64,000 bases of DNA. It comes from Bog-756 sp963841885 (lineage in GTDB: Bacteria > Actinomycetota > Acidimicrobiia > Acidimicrobiales > RAAP-2). Below are positions 63,361 to 64,000 of this stretch, one piece after another. Numbering within the stretch: position 1 is the stretch's first letter; each line of letters opens with the position of its first letter. Below the pieces are notes generated by a model. That model was not told the origin of the DNA and did no database searches. It worked only from the letters and a program-made list of their open reading frames with translations. Position numbers and translations under genes: made by a program. The stretch spans positions 205,155-269,154 of the forward strand of contig CAWJEK010000008.1 of assembly GCA_963841885.1 (NCBI GenBank), given 5' to 3'.

Positions 63361-64000
63361 TCAGACGCCGACGGTCGGGGCCACCCGGGGCCACGGGCGT
63401 TCCCGTTCGGCCAGGAGGGCCAGGTCCAGCAGCAGCTGCTCCTCGTGGTGACGGCCGATGATCTGCATGCCGACCGGGGCGCCGTCGATCGTGCCCACCG
63501 GGACGGAGACGGCGGGGAGCCCGGAGAGGTTGGCCGGGATGGTGAGCGCCCCGTTGTTGCCGATGGCCCGGTCGAAGCCGTAGGTGGTGAGGAGGTCGAC
63601 GTCGCCAACCATGGTGGGCATCGGTCCGGCTGCGGCGAAGGCGGTGTCCGGGTTGGTGGCGGCGAAGACCACGTGGCCTGCGCGAAGAGGTCGGCCATCT
63701 GCTCGTTGAGGGCGACCCGGAAGGCGTCAGCCCGCCCGGCTGATTCCAACGAGTAGTGGTGGCTGGCCAGGTTCATGCCGATCTGGATCTCGGGGGTGAG
63801 GTCGTCGTTGCACGCCGGGTAGCGGTCGCCGAGCTCCTCGACCAGCCCGACCAGATTGGAGAGCGCCCACTCGAGGCCACCCTGGGGGAGCTCCACGACG
63901 ACGTCGACGGCCCGGAGCCCGGCGTCCCGGATGAGGGCCTCGGCCGACTCGGTGACCAGGGCCGCCACCCGCGGCTCGACGATGGCCGCCCCCAGGTCCA
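63361..64000 (-). CDS. Amidase-signature hydrolase, C-terminal part, with an apparent frameshift
   Basis: The gene enters from beyond the window, so its catalytic N-terminal half is missing. The visible part runs LGAAIVEPRV, HHYSLESAGRADAFRVALNEQMADLF, then shifts frame near 63674-63680 into VVFAATNPDTAFAAAGPMP and the family ending LSGLPAVSVPVGTIDGAPVGMQIIGRHHEEQLLLDLALLAE. One missing base explains it. It is related to, but distinct from, the amidase at 8783-10258. Confidence 0.8.

Overview
The window is a high-GC chromosomal segment from an actinobacterium. It carries a dnaK-grpE-dnaJ-hspR-clpB operon, the PurS/PurQ/PurL type of FGAM synthase, an EtfD-like membrane oxidoreductase, a SenX3/RegX3-like pair, a DUF2017-clpS pair and three F420-type LLM-family oxidoreductases. 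I infer Actinomycetota, most likely class Acidimicrobiia. That placement rests on gene repertoire and impression of homologues, not on a tree.

Layout. 1-12 kb: a truncated sugar kinase, YaaA, an HtrA-like protease, small enzymes and membrane proteins, an amidase and a Na+/H+ antiporter. 12-20 kb: tRNA-Gly, dCTP deaminase, the EtfD-like protein, a cyclic-nucleotide-binding protein, two small membrane proteins, the ammonium transporter/P-II pair and phosphoglycerate mutase. 20-27 kb: the HspR heat-shock operon. 27-41 kb: a seven-repeat lipoprotein, then purine synthesis (purA-D-B-C-S-Q, purL, purF-M) ending in pyrE, with two opposite-strand genes interspersed. 41-48 kb: aldehyde dehydrogenase, LLM oxidoreductases, a PadR regulator, three tRNAs, DUF2017, ClpS and heme A synthase. 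48-55 kb: CtaB, a TlpA-like protein, an ABC exporter, SerS and the two-component system. 55-61.3 kb: a compact five-gene operon resembling the inner-membrane core of a type IV secretion system. 61.3-64 kb: an SDR, an LLM oxidoreductase and a truncated amidase.

Two window-wide patterns matter. First, many genes start 5-9 nt after a TANNNT box with no Shine-Dalgarno sequence, which fits leaderless mRNAs; this pattern fixes several start codons. Second, at least nine genes, including purB, purC and glnK, carry apparent single-base indels, several of them in G or C runs. Restoring one base gives exactly the expected reading frame and family length. This looks like residual sequencing or assembly error rather than pseudogenes. 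For these genes I give the repaired extents.

The most unusual system is the 55-61 kb operon: a TrbC/VirB2-like small protein, a TrbL/VirB6-like channel protein, a VirB4 that appears split into two polypeptides, and a VirD4-like coupling ATPase. It lies in a housekeeping neighbourhood with no relaxase or integrase. It is read from a short AT-rich region shared with the divergent senX3-regX3 operon, which holds three helically phased direct repeats.
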